Positions 22,863 to 33,781 of a DNA stretch of 64,000 bases are shown piece after piece. Source of the stretch: Lysobacter stagni (lineage in GTDB: Bacteria; Pseudomonadota; Gammaproteobacteria; Xanthomonadales; Xanthomonadaceae); NCBI RefSeq assembly GCF_030053425.1, contig NZ_JASGBI010000001.1, positions 3,170,001-3,234,000 on the forward strand. The letters are read 5' to 3'. The position numbers and the translations under genes were made by a program. The first letter of the stretch is position 1; each line of letters begins with the position of its first letter. The notes beneath the pieces were generated by a model. That model did no database searches. It was not told the DNA's origin and saw only the letters and a list, made by a program, of their open reading frames with translations.

Positions 22863-24607
22863 TCGCCCTCGCGGAACTGCATGCGGTGCAGGTGCGCGTA
22901 CAGGCCACCCATGGCCAGCAACTGCGAGTGCGTACCGCGTTCGACGATGCGCCCCTGGTCCAGCACGAGCACCTGATCGGCGTGTTCGATCGTCGACAGG
23001 CGGTGCGCGATCACCAACGTCGTGCGGTTGGGCATGAGGTGGTCCAGCGCCTCCTGCACCAGTCGTTCGGATTCGGTATCCAGCGCGGCGGTGGCTTCGT
23101 CGAGGATAAGGATGGGTGCGTCCTTCAGCATCGCGCGCGCGATCGCAAGACGCTGGCGCTGGCCGCCCGACAGGCGACCGCCCTTGGTGCCGATGTCAGT
23201 GTCCACGCCCTGAGGCAGGCGTTCGACGAACTCCATCGCGTTGGCGCCGCGCACCGCACGCTCCATGGCCTGCGCACTGGCTGCCTGCATTTCGCCATAG
23301 GCGACATTGGCCGCCACGGTGCCGTCGAACAACATCACCTGCTGGCCCACCAGCGCGATCTGCCGACGCAGGTCGGAAAGGCGGTAGTCCTGCAGCGGGT
23401 GTCCATCGAGCAGGATCTGCCCGGCCTCGGTGTCGTAGAAACGCGGGATCAGTTTGATCAGCGTGGACTTGCCGCTGCCGGAGCGGCCGATGATGGCCGT
23501 CACCGTGCCCGGGCGCGCGACAAAGCTGATGTCCGACAGGGCCGGCTCGGCCTGCCCCGGGTAGCGTGCGGTGACGTCGCGGAACTCCAGCAGCCCCTGC
23601 GCGCGGTCGAGCGGACGCGTGCCGGAATCGACCTCATCCGGCGCGTCGAGCACATCGAACAGACGCTCGGCCGAGGCCACGCCACGCTGCAGCATGCCCT
23701 GCACGTTGGTGAGCTGCTTCAGCGCCGGGATCACCGCCAGCATCGAGACCATGAGGCTGACGAAGTCGCCTGCGCTCAGGCGGTTCTGCATGGCTTCGCG
23801 GCCGGCGAAGAACAGCAGCAGCGCCAGGCCGATGGCGCCCATCAGCTGCACCATCGCCGAGGAAATGCTGCGCGTGGATTCCACCTTCAGGCTCAGCCGA
23901 AGGTGATGGTTGGCCTGGCCCGCGTAGCGTTCAAGTTCCGCCGACTGCGCGCCATACACCTTCACTTCCTGGTGGTTGGACAGCGCCTGGTCGGCCGACT
24001 GCAGCAGTTGCGCGCCGCTCTCCTGGATGCGATGGCCGATGCGGCGGTAGCGCCGACCCACGGTGTCCATCGTCCACGCCAGCAACGGGCCGAGCAGCAG
24101 CACCGCAAGCGTCACGCGCCAGCTCGTGTAGAGCATCACGCCGAGCATCGCCACCACCTGCAGCGCCTGCTGCAGCATCACCTTGGCGGCGTCGATGGCG
24201 GCCTGCGCCACCTGGTCGCTGTCCGAGCCCAGCCGCGTCAGCATGGACGACACCGGTTCGGTGTCGAAACGCAGGCCCGGCAGGCGCAGATATTTGCCCA
24301 GCACCTGCACGCGCAGGTCGCGGGCGATGCTGCGGCCGGCCCGCGCCATGAACGTGTCGGTGAGATAACCAGCGATGCCGCGCCCGACAAAGATGCCGAT
24401 GATGGTCAGCGGCAGCAGCAGGCTCACGTTCGGATTGCGGCTGACGAAGGTCTGGTCGACCATCGGCTTCATCAGCTTGGCGAAGGCGCCGGCGGCGGCG
24501 GCTTCGATCAGCATGCCCACCAGTGCCACCAGCAGCACGCCGCGGTAGGGCGCGACGAAGTGCAGCAGGCGGCGGTAGGTGGTCCAGGGCGATACCTCGC
24601 CGCTCAC
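22859..24607 (-). CDS. msbA: Lipid A export ABC transporter MsbA
   Basis: A 582-residue half-transporter: six N-terminal membrane helices (about 1-320) then an ATPase domain with Walker [13 protein letters not shown]-loop [16 protein letters not shown], signature [14 protein letters not shown] and Walker [13 protein letters not shown]. Length and fusion order match MsbA. It flips lipid A-core across the inner membrane. Coupled to lpxK downstream, and its ATG overlaps the exbD-like stop upstream. Confidence 0.96.
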   Translation of the reverse strand: MSGEVSPWTTYRRLLHFVAPYRGVLLVALVGMLIEAAAAGAFAKLMKPMVDQTFVSRNPNVSLLLPLTIIGIFVGRGIAGYLTDTFMARAGRSIARDLRVQVLGKYLRLPGLRFDTEPVSSMLTRLGSDSDQVAQAAIDAAKVMLQQALQVVAMLGVMLYTSWRVTLAVLLLGPLLAWTMDTVGRRYRRIGHRIQESGAQLLQSADQALSNHQEVKVYGAQSAELERYAGQANHHLRLSLKVESTRSISSAMVQLMGAIGLALLLFFAGREAMQNRLSAGDFVSLMVSMLAVIPALKQLTNVQGMLQRGVASAERLFDVLDAPDEVDSGTRPLDRAQGLLEFRDVTARYPGQAEPALSDISFVARPGTVTAIIGRSGSGKSTLIKLIPRFYDTEAGQILLDGHPLQDYRLSDLRRQIALVGQQVMLFDGTVAANVAYGEMQAASAQAMERAVRGANAMEFVERLPQGVDTDIGTKGGRLSGGQRQRLAIARAMLKDAPILILDEATAALDTESERLVQEALDHLMPNRTTLVIAHRLSTIEHADQVLVLDQGRIVERGTHSQLLAMGGLYAHLHRMQFREGE

Positions 24608-25041
24608 CTGGCCGCCTCCCCATCGCGGGTCTGCGGCGCGGTCGCGTTCATCACCTTGCGGAAGCCCAGCTGGCCCAGCGCGTCGTACACGGTGACGACG
24701 GCCTGGTACGGCGTGCGCGCGTCGGCGCGCAGCATGACCGGCCGGTCGCGATCGGTGCCGGCGACCTCGCTGATGGTGCTCTTGAGCGATTCGACGTCGC
24801 TGCGCAGCACTTCGCGATCGTCGACGAAGTAACGGCCATCGGCGTTCACCAGCACGATCAGCGCCTTGGACGGATCGGTGGCGGCTTCGCCGGTGGCGCG
24901 CGGCAGCTCCAGCTTCAGCACGGAGCGCGCGTCGAAGGTGGCGGTGACGACGAAGAAGATGATCATCACCAGGATGACGTCGATCAACGGAACCAGGTTG
25001 ATTTCCGGCTCGTCGTCGGCGCGGTGGTCACGGATGCGCAT
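24604..25041 (-). CDS. exbD: ExbD/TolR family biopolymer transport protein
   Basis: A 145-residue protein: a short cytoplasmic N-terminus, a single TM (about 15-40, LVPLIDVILVMIIFFVVT) containing the proton-relevant Asp of the ExbD family, then a periplasmic domain. With the preceding ExbB-like protein it forms a proton-driven energiser at the inner membrane. Placed between ExbB and MsbA in the LPS-export operon, a common arrangement in this group. The outer-membrane client (TonB-like or other) is not encoded here. Confidence 0.93.
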   Translation of the reverse strand: MRIRDHRADDEPEINLVPLIDVILVMIIFFVVTATFDARSVLKLELPRATGEAATDPSKALIVLVNADGRYFVDDREVLRSDVESLKSTISEVAGTDRDRPVMLRADARTPYQAVVTVYDALGQLGFRKVMNATAPQTRDGEAAR

Positions 25042-25054
25042 CGGTCGCGTCGCC

Positions 25055-25690
25055 TCAGGCGGCCTGCGGTGCGCGGACGGCCGCGGGACTGCGCGTGTCG
25101 AGCGTGTCCATCAGCGCGATGGCCTCGTGCTCCATGGCGACGATGTACTCCGCGATGCGACCGCGGAACCAGCGATGCGCGATCAGCGCGGGGATCGCCA
25201 CGATCATGCCGGCCGCCGTGCACACCAGCGCCTTGCCGATGCCGCCGGCCAGCTGGTTCACATCGCCGATGCCGTGGTCGAGGATGCCCAGGAACATCTG
25301 GATCATGCCCACCACGGTGCCGAACAGGCCCAGCAGCGGACCGGCCGAGGCGATCGTGCCCAGGGTGTTGAGGTACCGCTCCATCTTGTGGACCAGATGG
25401 CGGCCGACGTCCTCGATGCGCTCGCGGATCTGGTCGCGCGGACGGTGGCGGACGTCGAGGGCGGCGGCCAGCAGCTCGCCCAGTGGCGAGGTGCGGCGCA
25501 GGGACTCGATGTGGGTCGGGTCGAGCTTGCCGCTGCCCGCCCAGGTGCGCACTTCCTTGCCCAGGCTGGGCGGCAGGACCGCCGTGCGCCGCAGCGTCCA
25601 GGCGCGCTCGACGATCAGCGTCAGCGCCAGCACCGACAGCAACAACAGCGGAATCATCGGCCAACCGCCGGCCTTGACCAGTTCCAGCAC
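25055..25690 (-). CDS. exbB: MotA/TolQ/ExbB family proton channel protein
   Basis: A 211-residue protein with three membrane helices: about 10-30, about 110-135 (IASAGPLLGLFGTVVGMIQMF) and about 155-180 (ALVCTAAGMIVAIPALIAHRWF). The GLFGTVVGM motif is the ExbB/TolQ signature. It forms the stator with the adjacent ExbD-like protein, 13 bases downstream. It follows comEC by 24 bases on the same strand, so it probably belongs to the long envelope operon. Confidence 0.94.
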   Translation of the reverse strand: MLELVKAGGWPMIPLLLLSVLALTLIVERAWTLRRTAVLPPSLGKEVRTWAGSGKLDPTHIESLRRTSPLGELLAAALDVRHRPRDQIRERIEDVGRHLVHKMERYLNTLGTIASAGPLLGLFGTVVGMIQMFLGILDHGIGDVNQLAGGIGKALVCTAAGMIVAIPALIAHRWFRGRIAEYIVAMEHEAIALMDTLDTRSPAAVRAPQAA

Positions 25691-25714
25691 GCAAACCTCC
25701 GGCCCCAGGCCGTA

Positions 25715-28078
25715 TCAATCTGGCCGATAGGATAGCCCAGCCGGATGCGCACCCCCGCGGTGCGCAGCGTCCCAGAGGCGCGGATGTGCCTCACGTCGCG
25801 CTTCCACGCTCACGCCACCGCGGCCCAGGCGCACGCGCAGCGCGCCTTCACGCGCCGTCTCGTGGACCCGGGCGCCCGCGGCGCTCCAGCGCCGGACGAC
25901 CTCCTCGCGGGGATGCCCGAACCGATTGCCGTGCCCGGCCGAGACCAACGCCTCGCGAGCCCCCGTGGCGGCGATGAAGCCGGGGTCGGAGGAGCCCGCG
26001 CTGCCATGGTGGGCGACCAGGACGACATCGGCCTTCACATCGGCCGGCGCCAGCCGCAGCAGGCGCCGCTCGATCACCTCGCCGATGTCCCCGGTCAGCA
26101 GCGCCGCGCGGCCGTCGGCCTCGATTCGCAGCACACAGCTGGATTCGTTCTTCAGGTACGGGAAATCCGCGGGCGGATGCAGGAACCGGAATTCCACGCC
26201 GTCCCAGCGCCAATGCTCGCCCGCGCGGCAGGGGTGACCGCCATCGACCGGCGCCCCGGCCGGCGCCGTGACCGTCGGAACCGGATAGGCCTCGCGTACG
26301 GCGACGAGCCCGCCCATGTGGTCGTTGTCGCTGTGGCTGACGATGACGCGGTCCAGGCGGCCGACGCCCAGCGCATGCAGGGCGGGCACGACGGCGCGCT
26401 CGCCGGCGTCGAACCCCTCGGGCACCGCCGACCCCATGTCGAACAGCAGCGCGTGACGAGACGTGCGCACCACCACCGACAGCCCCTGCCCTACATCGAC
26501 CACCAGGAGTTCTGCCTCGCCGGGCGCGGGTGCCCGGCGATCGGGCCACAGCAGCGGCAACCAGAGCAGCGCCGCCACCGCCTTGCCGGGCACGCCGCGG
26601 GGTAACAACAGCCAGAACGCGCCGATCAGCGCCAACGGCAGGGCCAGCCAGTGCGGCTCCGGCAGCCACCACACGGCAAGCGGTCCCGCAGCCAGCCACT
26701 CGAACAGCGACCAGACGAGGTCGAAGCACCAGGCCGCTGCCGCCCAGGCCCACTGCCCCATCCCCGCGCGAACGGCCTCCAGCGCCAGCCCCACCAACGA
26801 CAACGGCACCACGACCAGGCTCCACCACGGCACCGCGACCAGATTGGCCGCAAGCCCCGCCAGCGACGCCTGCCCGAACAGCACCACGCTCACCGGCAGC
26901 AGGCCGATGGTCGCCACCGCCTGCGCACCGAGGAACTCGCGTACCGGACCGGTCCGTTGCGAAGGCAGGCACCACACCAGCCAGGCCACGCCAGCGAAGC
27001 TCAGCCAGAACCCCGCGCCGAGCACCGAGAGCGGATCGGCCAGGAGCACGGTCATCGCCGCCAGCGCCAGCCCGTCCGCCACGCCCAGCGAGCGCCGCGA
27101 GACCTTCACCGCGGCCACGAGGGCGATCATCAGTGCGGTTCGCACCGTCGGCAGCGCGAAGCCGGCGACGGCGGCGTAGAGCATCGCGCCGACCGCGCCC
27201 GCACCCGCCGCGGCGACCGGCGCTGGCAATCGCCGCGCCAGCGTCGGCCAGCACCACCACAGCCCGCGCGCCAGCAGGGCGAATACGCCGGCGACCAGCC
27301 CGACGTGGAAGCCGGAGATCGCGATCAGATGCGCGAGGCCGTTGGCGCGCAGCACGCTCCAGTCCTCGTCATGGATGCCACGCACATCGCCCAGGGCCAG
27401 GGCCCGCACGAAACGGGAGGCGGGGCGTTCGACCGTCGCTGCGATGCGCATCGACATGGCGTCGCGCCACGCGTCCACACCTTGTGCCGCGGCCAGTCGC
27501 CGCGCCGAGGACGGATCGCGCAGGTAGCCCGTGGCGGAGATGCGTTGCGCCAGCGCATGGCGCTCGGCATCGACTCCGCCGGGGTTGCGCAGACCGCGGG
27601 GCGCACGCAGGCGTGCGGAGAAACGCCAGCGTTCGCCTGCACGCAGTGCGCCGCGCGCAAGGGGATCGTCGTCATACCACGACAGGCGAATCAGGCGATC
27701 CCGTAGCAGCGCATCGGCGACATCGCCATCGACCCGGAACAGGAAACTGGTGCGTCGCGGCTCGTGCTCGGGCAGCGACACGATGCGGCCGCTCACCACG
27801 GCGTCGTGTCGCAACGGATACGCCGGCAGCTGCTGCGACAGCACGTACGCGGCCTGCAGGCCCGCCAGCGCCGCACCTGTCAGGAACCAGCCGGCGACAC
27901 ATGCGATGCGGTCCGCACGTCGTGCGCCGCGCCGGATCGCCCACATCCCCGCCATCAGCAGGGTCGCGGACACCCACCAGGGCGACAGCACCGGACTCCA
28001 CAGGCAGGCGCATACGCCCGCCAGCAGCGCGACCGCAGAGGGGATTCCAAGGAGCGGCGTCCGTGCCGCGTCGTGCAC
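25715..28078 (-). CDS. comEC: DNA internalisation-related competence protein ComEC/Rec2
   Basis: A 787-residue inner-membrane protein. A DUF4131-like N-terminal region with hydrophobic segments is followed by the central competence domain (HLIAISGFHVGLVAGVFALL and about ten helices). The C-terminal metallo-beta-lactamase-like domain from about residue 530 has VDVGQGLSVVV, the metal motif SHSDNDHMGG and VLVAHHGSAGSSDPGF. It forms the channel that takes single-stranded DNA into the cytoplasm during transformation. All three domains are complete, so natural competence is possible. Three bases after lolD. Confidence 0.96.
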   Translation of the reverse strand: MHDAARTPLLGIPSAVALLAGVCACLWSPVLSPWWVSATLLMAGMWAIRRGARRADRIACVAGWFLTGAALAGLQAAYVLSQQLPAYPLRHDAVVSGRIVSLPEHEPRRTSFLFRVDGDVADALLRDRLIRLSWYDDDPLARGALRAGERWRFSARLRAPRGLRNPGGVDAERHALAQRISATGYLRDPSSARRLAAAQGVDAWRDAMSMRIAATVERPASRFVRALALGDVRGIHDEDWSVLRANGLAHLIAISGFHVGLVAGVFALLARGLWWCWPTLARRLPAPVAAAGAGAVGAMLYAAVAGFALPTVRTALMIALVAAVKVSRRSLGVADGLALAAMTVLLADPLSVLGAGFWLSFAGVAWLVWCLPSQRTGPVREFLGAQAVATIGLLPVSVVLFGQASLAGLAANLVAVPWWSLVVVPLSLVGLALEAVRAGMGQWAWAAAAWCFDLVWSLFEWLAAGPLAVWWLPEPHWLALPLALIGAFWLLLPRGVPGKAVAALLWLPLLWPDRRAPAPGEAELLVVDVGQGLSVVVRTSRHALLFDMGSAVPEGFDAGERAVVPALHALGVGRLDRVIVSHSDNDHMGGLVAVREAYPVPTVTAPAGAPVDGGHPCRAGEHWRWDGVEFRFLHPPADFPYLKNESSCVLRIEADGRAALLTGDIGEVIERRLLRLAPADVKADVVLVAHHGSAGSSDPGFIAATGAREALVSAGHGNRFGHPREEVVRRWSAAGARVHETAREGALRVRLGRGGVSVEARREAHPRLWDAAHRGGAHPAGLSYRPD

Positions 28079-28081
28079 TGG

Positions 28082-28807
28082 CTAGACCTCGCTGGGGTCC
28101 AGCTCGCGCAGCTTGCCTTCGTGCAGTTCCAGCACGCGGTCGAGCCGTCGCGCCAGGCGACGGTCGTGCGTGACCAGCACCAGGCTGGTGTGTTGCTCGT
28201 GATTGAGCGCCAGCATCAGCTCGAACACCGTGCCGGCGGTCTTCTCGTCGAGGTTGCCGGTCGGTTCATCGCCCAGCACGCAGGCCGGACGGTTGACCAG
28301 CGCGCGCGCCACGGCAGCGCGCTGGCGTTCGCCGCCGGAGAGCTCGCCCGGCTTGTGTTCGAGACGATGGCCCAGGCCCACGGACTCCAGCAACGACTGC
28401 GCACGCTTCGACGCCTCCGGCACCGGCGCGCCGGACAGCAGCACCGGCAGCATCACGTTCTCCAGTGCAGTGAACTCGGGCAGCAGGTGGTGGAACTGGT
28501 AGACGAAACCGAGCGATCGGTTGCGCAGAGCGCCGCGCGCCGCATCGGAAAGCGAACTCATCTTCTGCCCGGCGACGAACACCTCACCCGCCGTGGGTGT
28601 GTCCAGGCCGCCCAGCAGATGCAGCAAGGTGCTCTTGCCGGCGCCGGACGCGCCGAGGATCGCCACCGTCTCGCCCGACTGCACCGACAGGTCGATGCTC
28701 TCGAACACCGGCGTGTGCAGCTTGCCTTCCGAGTAGGTCATGGCCAGGCCTTCGGCGCGGATGGCCTCGCCCTGGTGCTTGCGGATTTCCATCACGGGCT
28801 CACTCAT
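28082..28807 (-). CDS. lolD: Lipoprotein-releasing system ATP-binding protein LolD
   Basis: A 241-residue ABC ATPase: Walker [19 protein letters not shown], signature [16 protein letters not shown] and Walker [14 protein letters not shown], with the MacB/LolD-type [13 protein letters not shown] segment. It powers release of outer-membrane lipoproteins from the inner membrane. The start overlaps the end of the permease gene by eight bases, fixing the partner. Confidence 0.96.
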   Translation of the reverse strand: MSEPVMEIRKHQGEAIRAEGLAMTYSEGKLHTPVFESIDLSVQSGETVAILGASGAGKSTLLHLLGGLDTPTAGEVFVAGQKMSSLSDAARGALRNRSLGFVYQFHHLLPEFTALENVMLPVLLSGAPVPEASKRAQSLLESVGLGHRLEHKPGELSGGERQRAAVARALVNRPACVLGDEPTGNLDEKTAGTVFELMLALNHEQHTSLVLVTHDRRLARRLDRVLELHEGKLRELDPSEV

Positions 28808-30044
28808 AACGCAGCGCCTCCGCCGGGGCCGTGCGCGCGGCGCGCCAAGCGGGATAGATCGTGGCCAGGAACGCCATCGCCAGCGCGACCGCCGCGATGA
28901 TGATCACGTCGCTGGGCTGCAGGTCCGTCGGCAGGCCGGTGATGTAGTACACGTCCTCCGGCAGCAACGCCACGCCGAGCACCGCCTCGATGGCCTTGAG
29001 GATGTGCTCCAGGTTCAGCGTGAGCACGATGCCGCCGATCACGCCGATCACGGTGCCGATCACGCCGATCAGCGTGCCCTGCACGACGAACACCTGCAAG
29101 ACGCCGCGCGGCGTCAGGCCGAGCGTGCGCAGGATGGCGATGTCGGCCTGCTTGTCGGTGACCAGCATCACCTGCGAGGACACCAGGTTGAAGGCGCCCA
29201 TCGCGATGATCAGCGACAGCAGGATCGCCATGATGGTCTTTTCCATCTTCAGCGCGCGGAACATGTTGGCGTTCTCGCTGGTCCAGTCGCTGACGCGGAA
29301 CGGGCCGCCCAGCGACACCGCCAGGTCACGCGCCACGTCCCAGGCCTTGTCCATGTCGTGCAGCCTCAGGCGCACGCCGGTCACGCCGTCGCCCATGCGC
29401 AGCACGCGCTGCATGTCGTGCATGTTGGCCACGGCCAGGCCCTTGTCGAAGTCGTTGTAGCCGGCTTCGAAGATGCCGCTGACGGTGAAGCGCTTGAGCT
29501 GCGGCACCGCGCCCAGCGGCGTGCTGCGGAAATCGGTGGTGGTCATCACCACGCTGTCGCCCACGCCGACGCCGAGCCACAGCGCCAGCTCCTTGCCCAG
29601 CACGATGTTGAAGTTGCCCGGCGCGAGCGAATCAAGCTTGCCCTGCACCATCTTCTCGGCGAGCACCGATACCCGGCCCTCTTCTTCCGGTACGACGCCG
29701 CGCACCATCGCAGGCTGGTTGCGCGCACCGGAGAGCAGCGCTTCCTTCTCGATGTACGGAGCGGCACCCGCGACGCGCTTGTCGGCCATGGCCTGGTCGA
29801 CCGCGTGCCGCCAATCGACGAGGGGTTCGCCGTAGGCGCTGACGGTGGCGTGGGCGGCCATCTGCAACATGCGGTCGCGGATCTCGCGCTGGAAGCCGCT
29901 CATCACCGCCAGGGTGGTGATCAGCGCCGTTACGCCGAGCGCGATGCCCGCGATGGAGGCCAGGGAGATGAAGGAGATGAAGCCATTGCGGCGTTTGGCG
30001 CGCAGGTAGCGCAGGCCGATGGCGACTGGGATGGGTTTGAACAT
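28800..30044 (-). CDS. lolC: Lipoprotein-releasing ABC permease (LolC/LolE family)
   Basis: A 414-residue permease with the 1+3 layout of LolC/E/MacB: TM1 near residues 25-50 ([18 protein letters not shown]), a large periplasmic domain, and three C-terminal helices from about residue 265 ([20 protein letters not shown]). It extracts lipoproteins and hands them to LolA. Only one permease is encoded with LolD, as in species using a LolF-like homodimer; a second could be elsewhere, so LolC versus LolF naming is uncertain. Confidence 0.93.
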   Translation of the reverse strand: MFKPIPVAIGLRYLRAKRRNGFISFISLASIAGIALGVTALITTLAVMSGFQREIRDRMLQMAAHATVSAYGEPLVDWRHAVDQAMADKRVAGAAPYIEKEALLSGARNQPAMVRGVVPEEEGRVSVLAEKMVQGKLDSLAPGNFNIVLGKELALWLGVGVGDSVVMTTTDFRSTPLGAVPQLKRFTVSGIFEAGYNDFDKGLAVANMHDMQRVLRMGDGVTGVRLRLHDMDKAWDVARDLAVSLGGPFRVSDWTSENANMFRALKMEKTIMAILLSLIIAMGAFNLVSSQVMLVTDKQADIAILRTLGLTPRGVLQVFVVQGTLIGVIGTVIGVIGGIVLTLNLEHILKAIEAVLGVALLPEDVYYITGLPTDLQPSDVIIIAAVALAMAFLATIYPAWRAARTAPAEALRYE

Positions 30045-30050
30045 AGCGGA

Positions 30051-30500
30051 CTAGGATGCCATCGATGCCGGTGAACGCGCAGGGCCTTGGACCGGAACGG
30101 CCAGCCGCAGTTCACGGCGTGCGGCAGGTGGCAGGGTGTCCGGCCACCAGGAGAGGTGCTGCCTGCGGCCGTCCTGGCCACGAAAGCGAAGGAATGCCAT
30201 CGGCCCGCGCCACTGCAGATCCCAGTCGTGGAGCGGATGCCCGCCCAGGGTGGCTTGGCCGGATGCCGGAATCACTAGCCACACGGGCGAACGTGTCCAC
30301 TCGCGCCGCGCGGCCCACATGCCCTGCCCGGCCGCCAGCAACGCCAGCGGAATGGACGCCGGCCACGGCATGCCGCTCAGGAGCAGGGAGATCGCGCCCA
30401 GCAGGCCGAGCATGACCAGCGCGCACATGAGCCAGCGCGAGGGGCGCCACTCAAGGCGGCAGGGAGCGGATGCGTGCGACGAGGTCGGCGAGGTCGGCAT
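30051..30500 (-). CDS. ygfX: YgfX/CptA-like membrane protein
   Basis: A 149-residue protein. Two hydrophobic helices (about 32-50 and 52-66) follow [12 protein letters not shown]. The C-terminal part [17 protein letters not shown] then [12 protein letters not shown] matches the YgfX pattern of W-x-G, L-R, D-G-x-R-Q-H-L and a D/L-P end. YgfX is the usual partner of SdhE; it has been called the toxin CptA and also linked to succinate dehydrogenase function. The start at 30500 overlaps sdhE by 50 bases, so the exact start is uncertain. Confidence 0.7.
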   Translation of the reverse strand: MPTSPTSSHASAPCRLEWRPSRWLMCALVMLGLLGAISLLLSGMPWPASIPLALLAAGQGMWAARREWTRSPVWLVIPASGQATLGGHPLHDWDLQWRGPMAFLRFRGQDGRRQHLSWWPDTLPPAARRELRLAVPVQGPARSPASMAS

Positions 30501-30717
30501 CGGTCGGTGTGTCGTTCCCCATGAACCAGTGCCAGAGCTTATCGTCCTCGATTTCCAGCAACCGTAGGAAAACCGCGTGTTCGGCGTCGGATGCCTGCCG
30601 CCAGGCACGGTCGAGGTAGCGCTCGAATAGCCGGTCGAGCTCGCGCATGCCGCGCCGGCACCGCCAGCGCAGGCGACTGAGTTCGCGTTCGATCTGCTCG
30701 CTCACCGGCTCCACCAT
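30451..30717 (-). CDS. sdhE: FAD assembly factor SdhE
   Basis: An 88-residue helical protein. [20 protein letters not shown] contains the RGMRELD motif that binds the flavoprotein subunit, and the C-terminal part [16 protein letters not shown] carries the conserved LW-x-W and P. SdhE helps attach FAD covalently to SdhA. Encoded just downstream of the sdh operon and overlapping the MAPEG gene start-side and ygfX end-side. In E. coli the same pair was also labelled CptB; the assembly-factor role is better supported. Confidence 0.93.
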   Translation of the reverse strand: MVEPVSEQIERELSRLRWRCRRGMRELDRLFERYLDRAWRQASDAEHAVFLRLLEIEDDKLWHWFMGNDTPTDADLADLVARIRSLPP

Positions 30718-31124
30718 CCGAACGCGATCGCGCCCCACAGCGTCCACAGCACCAGCGCGCCGGCGATGTAGGCCCAGAAACGGTGCATGACTTTGTTGTA
30801 ACCGCACTGGATCGCACTGTGCACAACGCGCAGCGCGACGAACAACCATGCCAGTGCCAGCACCGCCCCGGTCCCCTGCCCCGTCGCCGCCGCTGCGGCC
30901 AGCGCGGCATAGAACAGCACCGGCAGTTCAAACAGATTGCGGAAATTGTCGGATGCGCGCGTGTCGCTCAGACGCTGCGCGACCTGCGCGGACATCGCGA
31001 TCGACTGCGGATGGATGCGCTCGCGCCGCATCTGGCCGATGCGCACGACATACATGCGCACCCACACCACGAAGGTCAGCGCGACCATCGCCAACGCGGG
31101 AAGAAAGATCGACTTGGTATCCAT
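30702..31124 (-). CDS. MAPEG family membrane protein
   Basis: A 140-residue protein with four hydrophobic helices. The MAPEG hallmark follows the first helix: [18 protein letters not shown] with N-x-F-E-x-P-V-L-F, then the long second and third helices. Relatives are glutathione-dependent membrane transferases or eicosanoid-type enzymes, but most bacterial ones are uncharacterised. It overlaps sdhE by 16 bases and starts 15 bases after the sdh operon terminator, so it probably begins the next transcript. Confidence 0.82.
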   Translation of the reverse strand: MDTKSIFLPALAMVALTFVVWVRMYVVRIGQMRRERIHPQSIAMSAQVAQRLSDTRASDNFRNLFELPVLFYAALAAAAATGQGTGAVLALAWLFVALRVVHSAIQCGYNKVMHRFWAYIAGALVLWTLWGAIAFGWWSR

Positions 31125-31139
31125 GTCGCTCCTGGAAAA

Positions 31140-31163
31140 AAGGGCGCACTCGCGTGCGCCCTT
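31140..31163 (-). terminator. Rho-independent terminator of the sdh operon
   Basis: On the minus strand AAGGGCGCAC-GCGA-GTGCGCCCTT is followed by TTTTT. The ten-pair stem lies 26 bases after the sdhB stop and is directed with it. Confidence 0.88.
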
Positions 31164-31188
31164 CCGGTGGTCCGCGGGGTCGCGCCAC

Positions 31189-31971
31189 TCAGGCGCGACG
31201 GGCCAGCATCAGCTTCTTGATCTCGCCGATCGCCTGCGCCGGGTTCAGTCCCTTCGGACAGGTGCGGGCGCAGTTCATGATGGTGTGGCAGCGGTACAGC
31301 TTGAACGGGTCTTCCAGATCGTCCAGGCGGGCACCGGTGTCCTCATCGCGCGAGTCGATGATCCAGCGGTAGGCCTGCAGCAGGATCGCCGGGCCGAGGT
31401 AGCGGTCGCCGTTCCACCAGTAGCTCGGGCAGCTGGTCGAGCAGCACGCGCACAGGATGCACTCGTACAGACCGTCGAGCTTCTTGCGGTCTTCCGGCGA
31501 CTGCAGGCGCTCGCGATCGGACGGCGACGGGCTCTGCGTGCGCAGCCAGGGCTTGATCGAGGCGTACTGCGCGTAGAAGTGCGTCAGGTCCGGGACGAGA
31601 TCCTTCACCACCGGCATGTGCGGCAGCGGATAGACCGGCACCTCGCCGTTGCTGCAGTCGCTGATGGCCTTGGTGCAGGCCAGCGTGTTGGTGCCGTCGA
31701 TGTTCATCGCGCACGAACCGCAGATACCCTCGCGGCACGAACGGCGGAACGTCAGCGTCGGGTCGATCTCGTTCTTGATCTTGATCAGCGCGTCCAGAAC
31801 CATCGGACCGCAGGTCGCCATGTCCACCTCGTAGGTGTCCACACGCGGGTTCATGCCGTCGTCGGGGTTCCAGCGGTAGACCTTGAAGGTGCGCGGCTGC
31901 TTGGCGCCCTGCGTCGCCCAGTGGCGGCCCTTCTGGATCTGCGAGTTCTTGGGAAGTGAAAATTCGGCCAC
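31189..31971 (-). CDS. sdhB: Succinate dehydrogenase iron-sulfur subunit
   Basis: A 260-residue subunit with three clusters readable: 2Fe-2S ([15 protein letters not shown] then C), 4Fe-4S ([14 protein letters not shown]) and 3Fe-4S ([17 protein letters not shown]). It passes electrons from FAD in SdhA to quinone at SdhC/D. Last gene of the sdh operon, 15 bases after sdhA, and followed by a strong terminator. Confidence 0.98.
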   Translation of the reverse strand: MAEFSLPKNSQIQKGRHWATQGAKQPRTFKVYRWNPDDGMNPRVDTYEVDMATCGPMVLDALIKIKNEIDPTLTFRRSCREGICGSCAMNIDGTNTLACTKAISDCSNGEVPVYPLPHMPVVKDLVPDLTHFYAQYASIKPWLRTQSPSPSDRERLQSPEDRKKLDGLYECILCACCSTSCPSYWWNGDRYLGPAILLQAYRWIIDSRDEDTGARLDDLEDPFKLYRCHTIMNCARTCPKGLNPAQAIGEIKKLMLARRA

Positions 31972-31986
31972 GGTTGCTCGCTCCGG

Positions 31987-33777
31987 TCAGTACACGCGCT
32001 TCTTCGGCGGGACCACGGCCACGTCGTCGGTCAACGTGTACATGTGCACCGGGCGGTAGTCGATCTGGGTCTTTCCGCTCTCGTCGACCGAGCAGAGCGT
32101 GTGCTTCTGCCAGTTGGCGTCGTCGCGATCCGGGAAGTCCTCGCGGGCATGCGCGCCGCGCGACTCGGTGCGGTTCTCCGCCGAGACAATGGTGACCAGC
32201 GCCTGGTCGAGCAGGTTCGACAGCTCGTAGGTCTCGATCAGGTCCGAGTTCCAGATCAGCGAGCGGTCGCTCACCTTCACGTCGGCGAACGACGCGTGGA
32301 TCTCGCGCATCTTCTTCACGCCGTCGGACAGCGTCTCGCCAGTGCGGAACACGGCCGCGTCGGCCTGCATCGTGCGTTGCATCTTGTCGCGGATGACCGC
32401 CGTCGGCGTGCCGCCATTGGCGTTGCGCAGCTTGTCCAGACGCGCCAGCGCCTGGTCGCAGGCGTCGGACGCGAGCGTGGCCTGCTTGCCGTCGCGCTTG
32501 ACCGTCTCGGCCGCGCGGTTGGCCACGGCGCGGCCGAACACGACCAGGTCGAGCAGCGAGTTCGAGCCCAGGCGGTTGGCGCCGTGCACGGACACGCATG
32601 CGGCTTCGCCGATGGCGTACAGGCCCGGCACCACTTCGTCCGGATTGCCGTTCTTCAGCTGCACCACTTCGCCGTGGTAGTTGGTCGGGATGCCGCCCAT
32701 GTTGTAGTGCACGGTCGGGATCACCGGGATCGGCTGCTTCTCGACGTCCACGTTGGCGAAGATGCGGGCCGATTCGGCGATACCCGGCAGCTTCTCGTGG
32801 ATGACTTCCGGGCCCAGGTGCGTCAGGTCGAGCAGGATGTGGTCCTTGTGCTCGCCCACGCCGCGGCCTTCGCGGATTTCCATCGTCATCGCGCGGCTGA
32901 CCATGTCGCGCGGGGCGAGGTCCTTCACGCTCGGCGCGTAGCGCTCCATGAAGCGCTCGCCGTTGCTGTTGCGCAGGATGCCGCCTTCGCCGCGCACGCC
33001 TTCGGTGATCAGGCAGCCGGCGCCGTAGATGCCGGTCGGGTGGAACTGCACGAACTCCATGTCCTGCATCGCCAGACCGGCGCGCAGCACCATGCCGCCG
33101 CCGTCGCCGGTGCACGTATGGGCCGAGGTCGCGGAGAAGTACGCGCGGCCGTAGCCGCCGGTCGCCAGCACCGTGCCCTGCGCCTTGAACAGGTGCAGCG
33201 TGCCTTCGGCCATGTCGAGCGCGAGCACGCCGCGGCAGGCGCCGTTGGCGTCCATGATCAGGTCGAGCGCGAAGTACTCGATGAAGAACTGCGCGTCGTG
33301 CGCCAGCGACTGCTGGTACAGCGTGTGCAGGATCGCGTGGCCGGTGCGGTCGGCCGCGGCGCAGGTACGCTGCGCCGGCGGACCTTCGCCGTAACGCGTG
33401 GTCATGCCGCCGAACGGACGCTGGTAGATCTTGCCGTCCTCGGTGCGCGAGAACGGAACACCGTAGTGCTCCAGCTCGATGATCGCCGGGATGGCCTCGC
33501 GGCACATGTACTCGATCGCGTCCTGGTCGCCCAGCCAGTCCGAACCCTTGACGGTGTCGAAGAAGTGGTAGCGCCAGTCGTCCTCGCCCATGTTGGCCAG
33601 CGCGGCGGCCACGCCGCCCTGCGCCGCGACCGTGTGCGAGCGCGTCGGGAAGACCTTGGTGATGCAGGCCGTCTTCAGGCCCTTCTGGGCCAGGCCGAAG
33701 GTGGCGCGCAGGCCGGCACCGCCGGCTCCGACCACCACCATGTCGAAAGTGTGTTCGTGGATCTTGTAGGCGGGCAC
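31987..33777 (-). CDS. sdhA: Succinate dehydrogenase flavoprotein subunit
   Basis: A 596-residue flavoprotein. [17 protein letters not shown] binds the ADP part of FAD, and His48 in [11 protein letters not shown] is the covalent FAD attachment site. Substrate-site motifs [15 protein letters not shown] and the Arg-rich [11 protein letters not shown] are present. It oxidises succinate to fumarate in the TCA cycle. The covalent flavin step links it to the nearby sdhE and DUF1674 genes. Confidence 0.98.
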   Translation of the reverse strand: MPAYKIHEHTFDMVVVGAGGAGLRATFGLAQKGLKTACITKVFPTRSHTVAAQGGVAAALANMGEDDWRYHFFDTVKGSDWLGDQDAIEYMCREAIPAIIELEHYGVPFSRTEDGKIYQRPFGGMTTRYGEGPPAQRTCAAADRTGHAILHTLYQQSLAHDAQFFIEYFALDLIMDANGACRGVLALDMAEGTLHLFKAQGTVLATGGYGRAYFSATSAHTCTGDGGGMVLRAGLAMQDMEFVQFHPTGIYGAGCLITEGVRGEGGILRNSNGERFMERYAPSVKDLAPRDMVSRAMTMEIREGRGVGEHKDHILLDLTHLGPEVIHEKLPGIAESARIFANVDVEKQPIPVIPTVHYNMGGIPTNYHGEVVQLKNGNPDEVVPGLYAIGEAACVSVHGANRLGSNSLLDLVVFGRAVANRAAETVKRDGKQATLASDACDQALARLDKLRNANGGTPTAVIRDKMQRTMQADAAVFRTGETLSDGVKKMREIHASFADVKVSDRSLIWNSDLIETYELSNLLDQALVTIVSAENRTESRGAHAREDFPDRDDANWQKHTLCSVDESGKTQIDYRPVHMYTLTDDVAVVPPKKRVY

Positions 33778-33781
33778 GGCG

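Noticed and set aside
22886..24832. A 648-codon plus-strand open frame
   Set aside because: Antisense to msbA and exbD, no domain content.
30051..30717. CptA/CptB toxin-antitoxin system
   Set aside because: The pair is homologous to YgfX/SdhE, and SdhE is established as an FAD assembly factor; its place beside the sdh genes supports that role.
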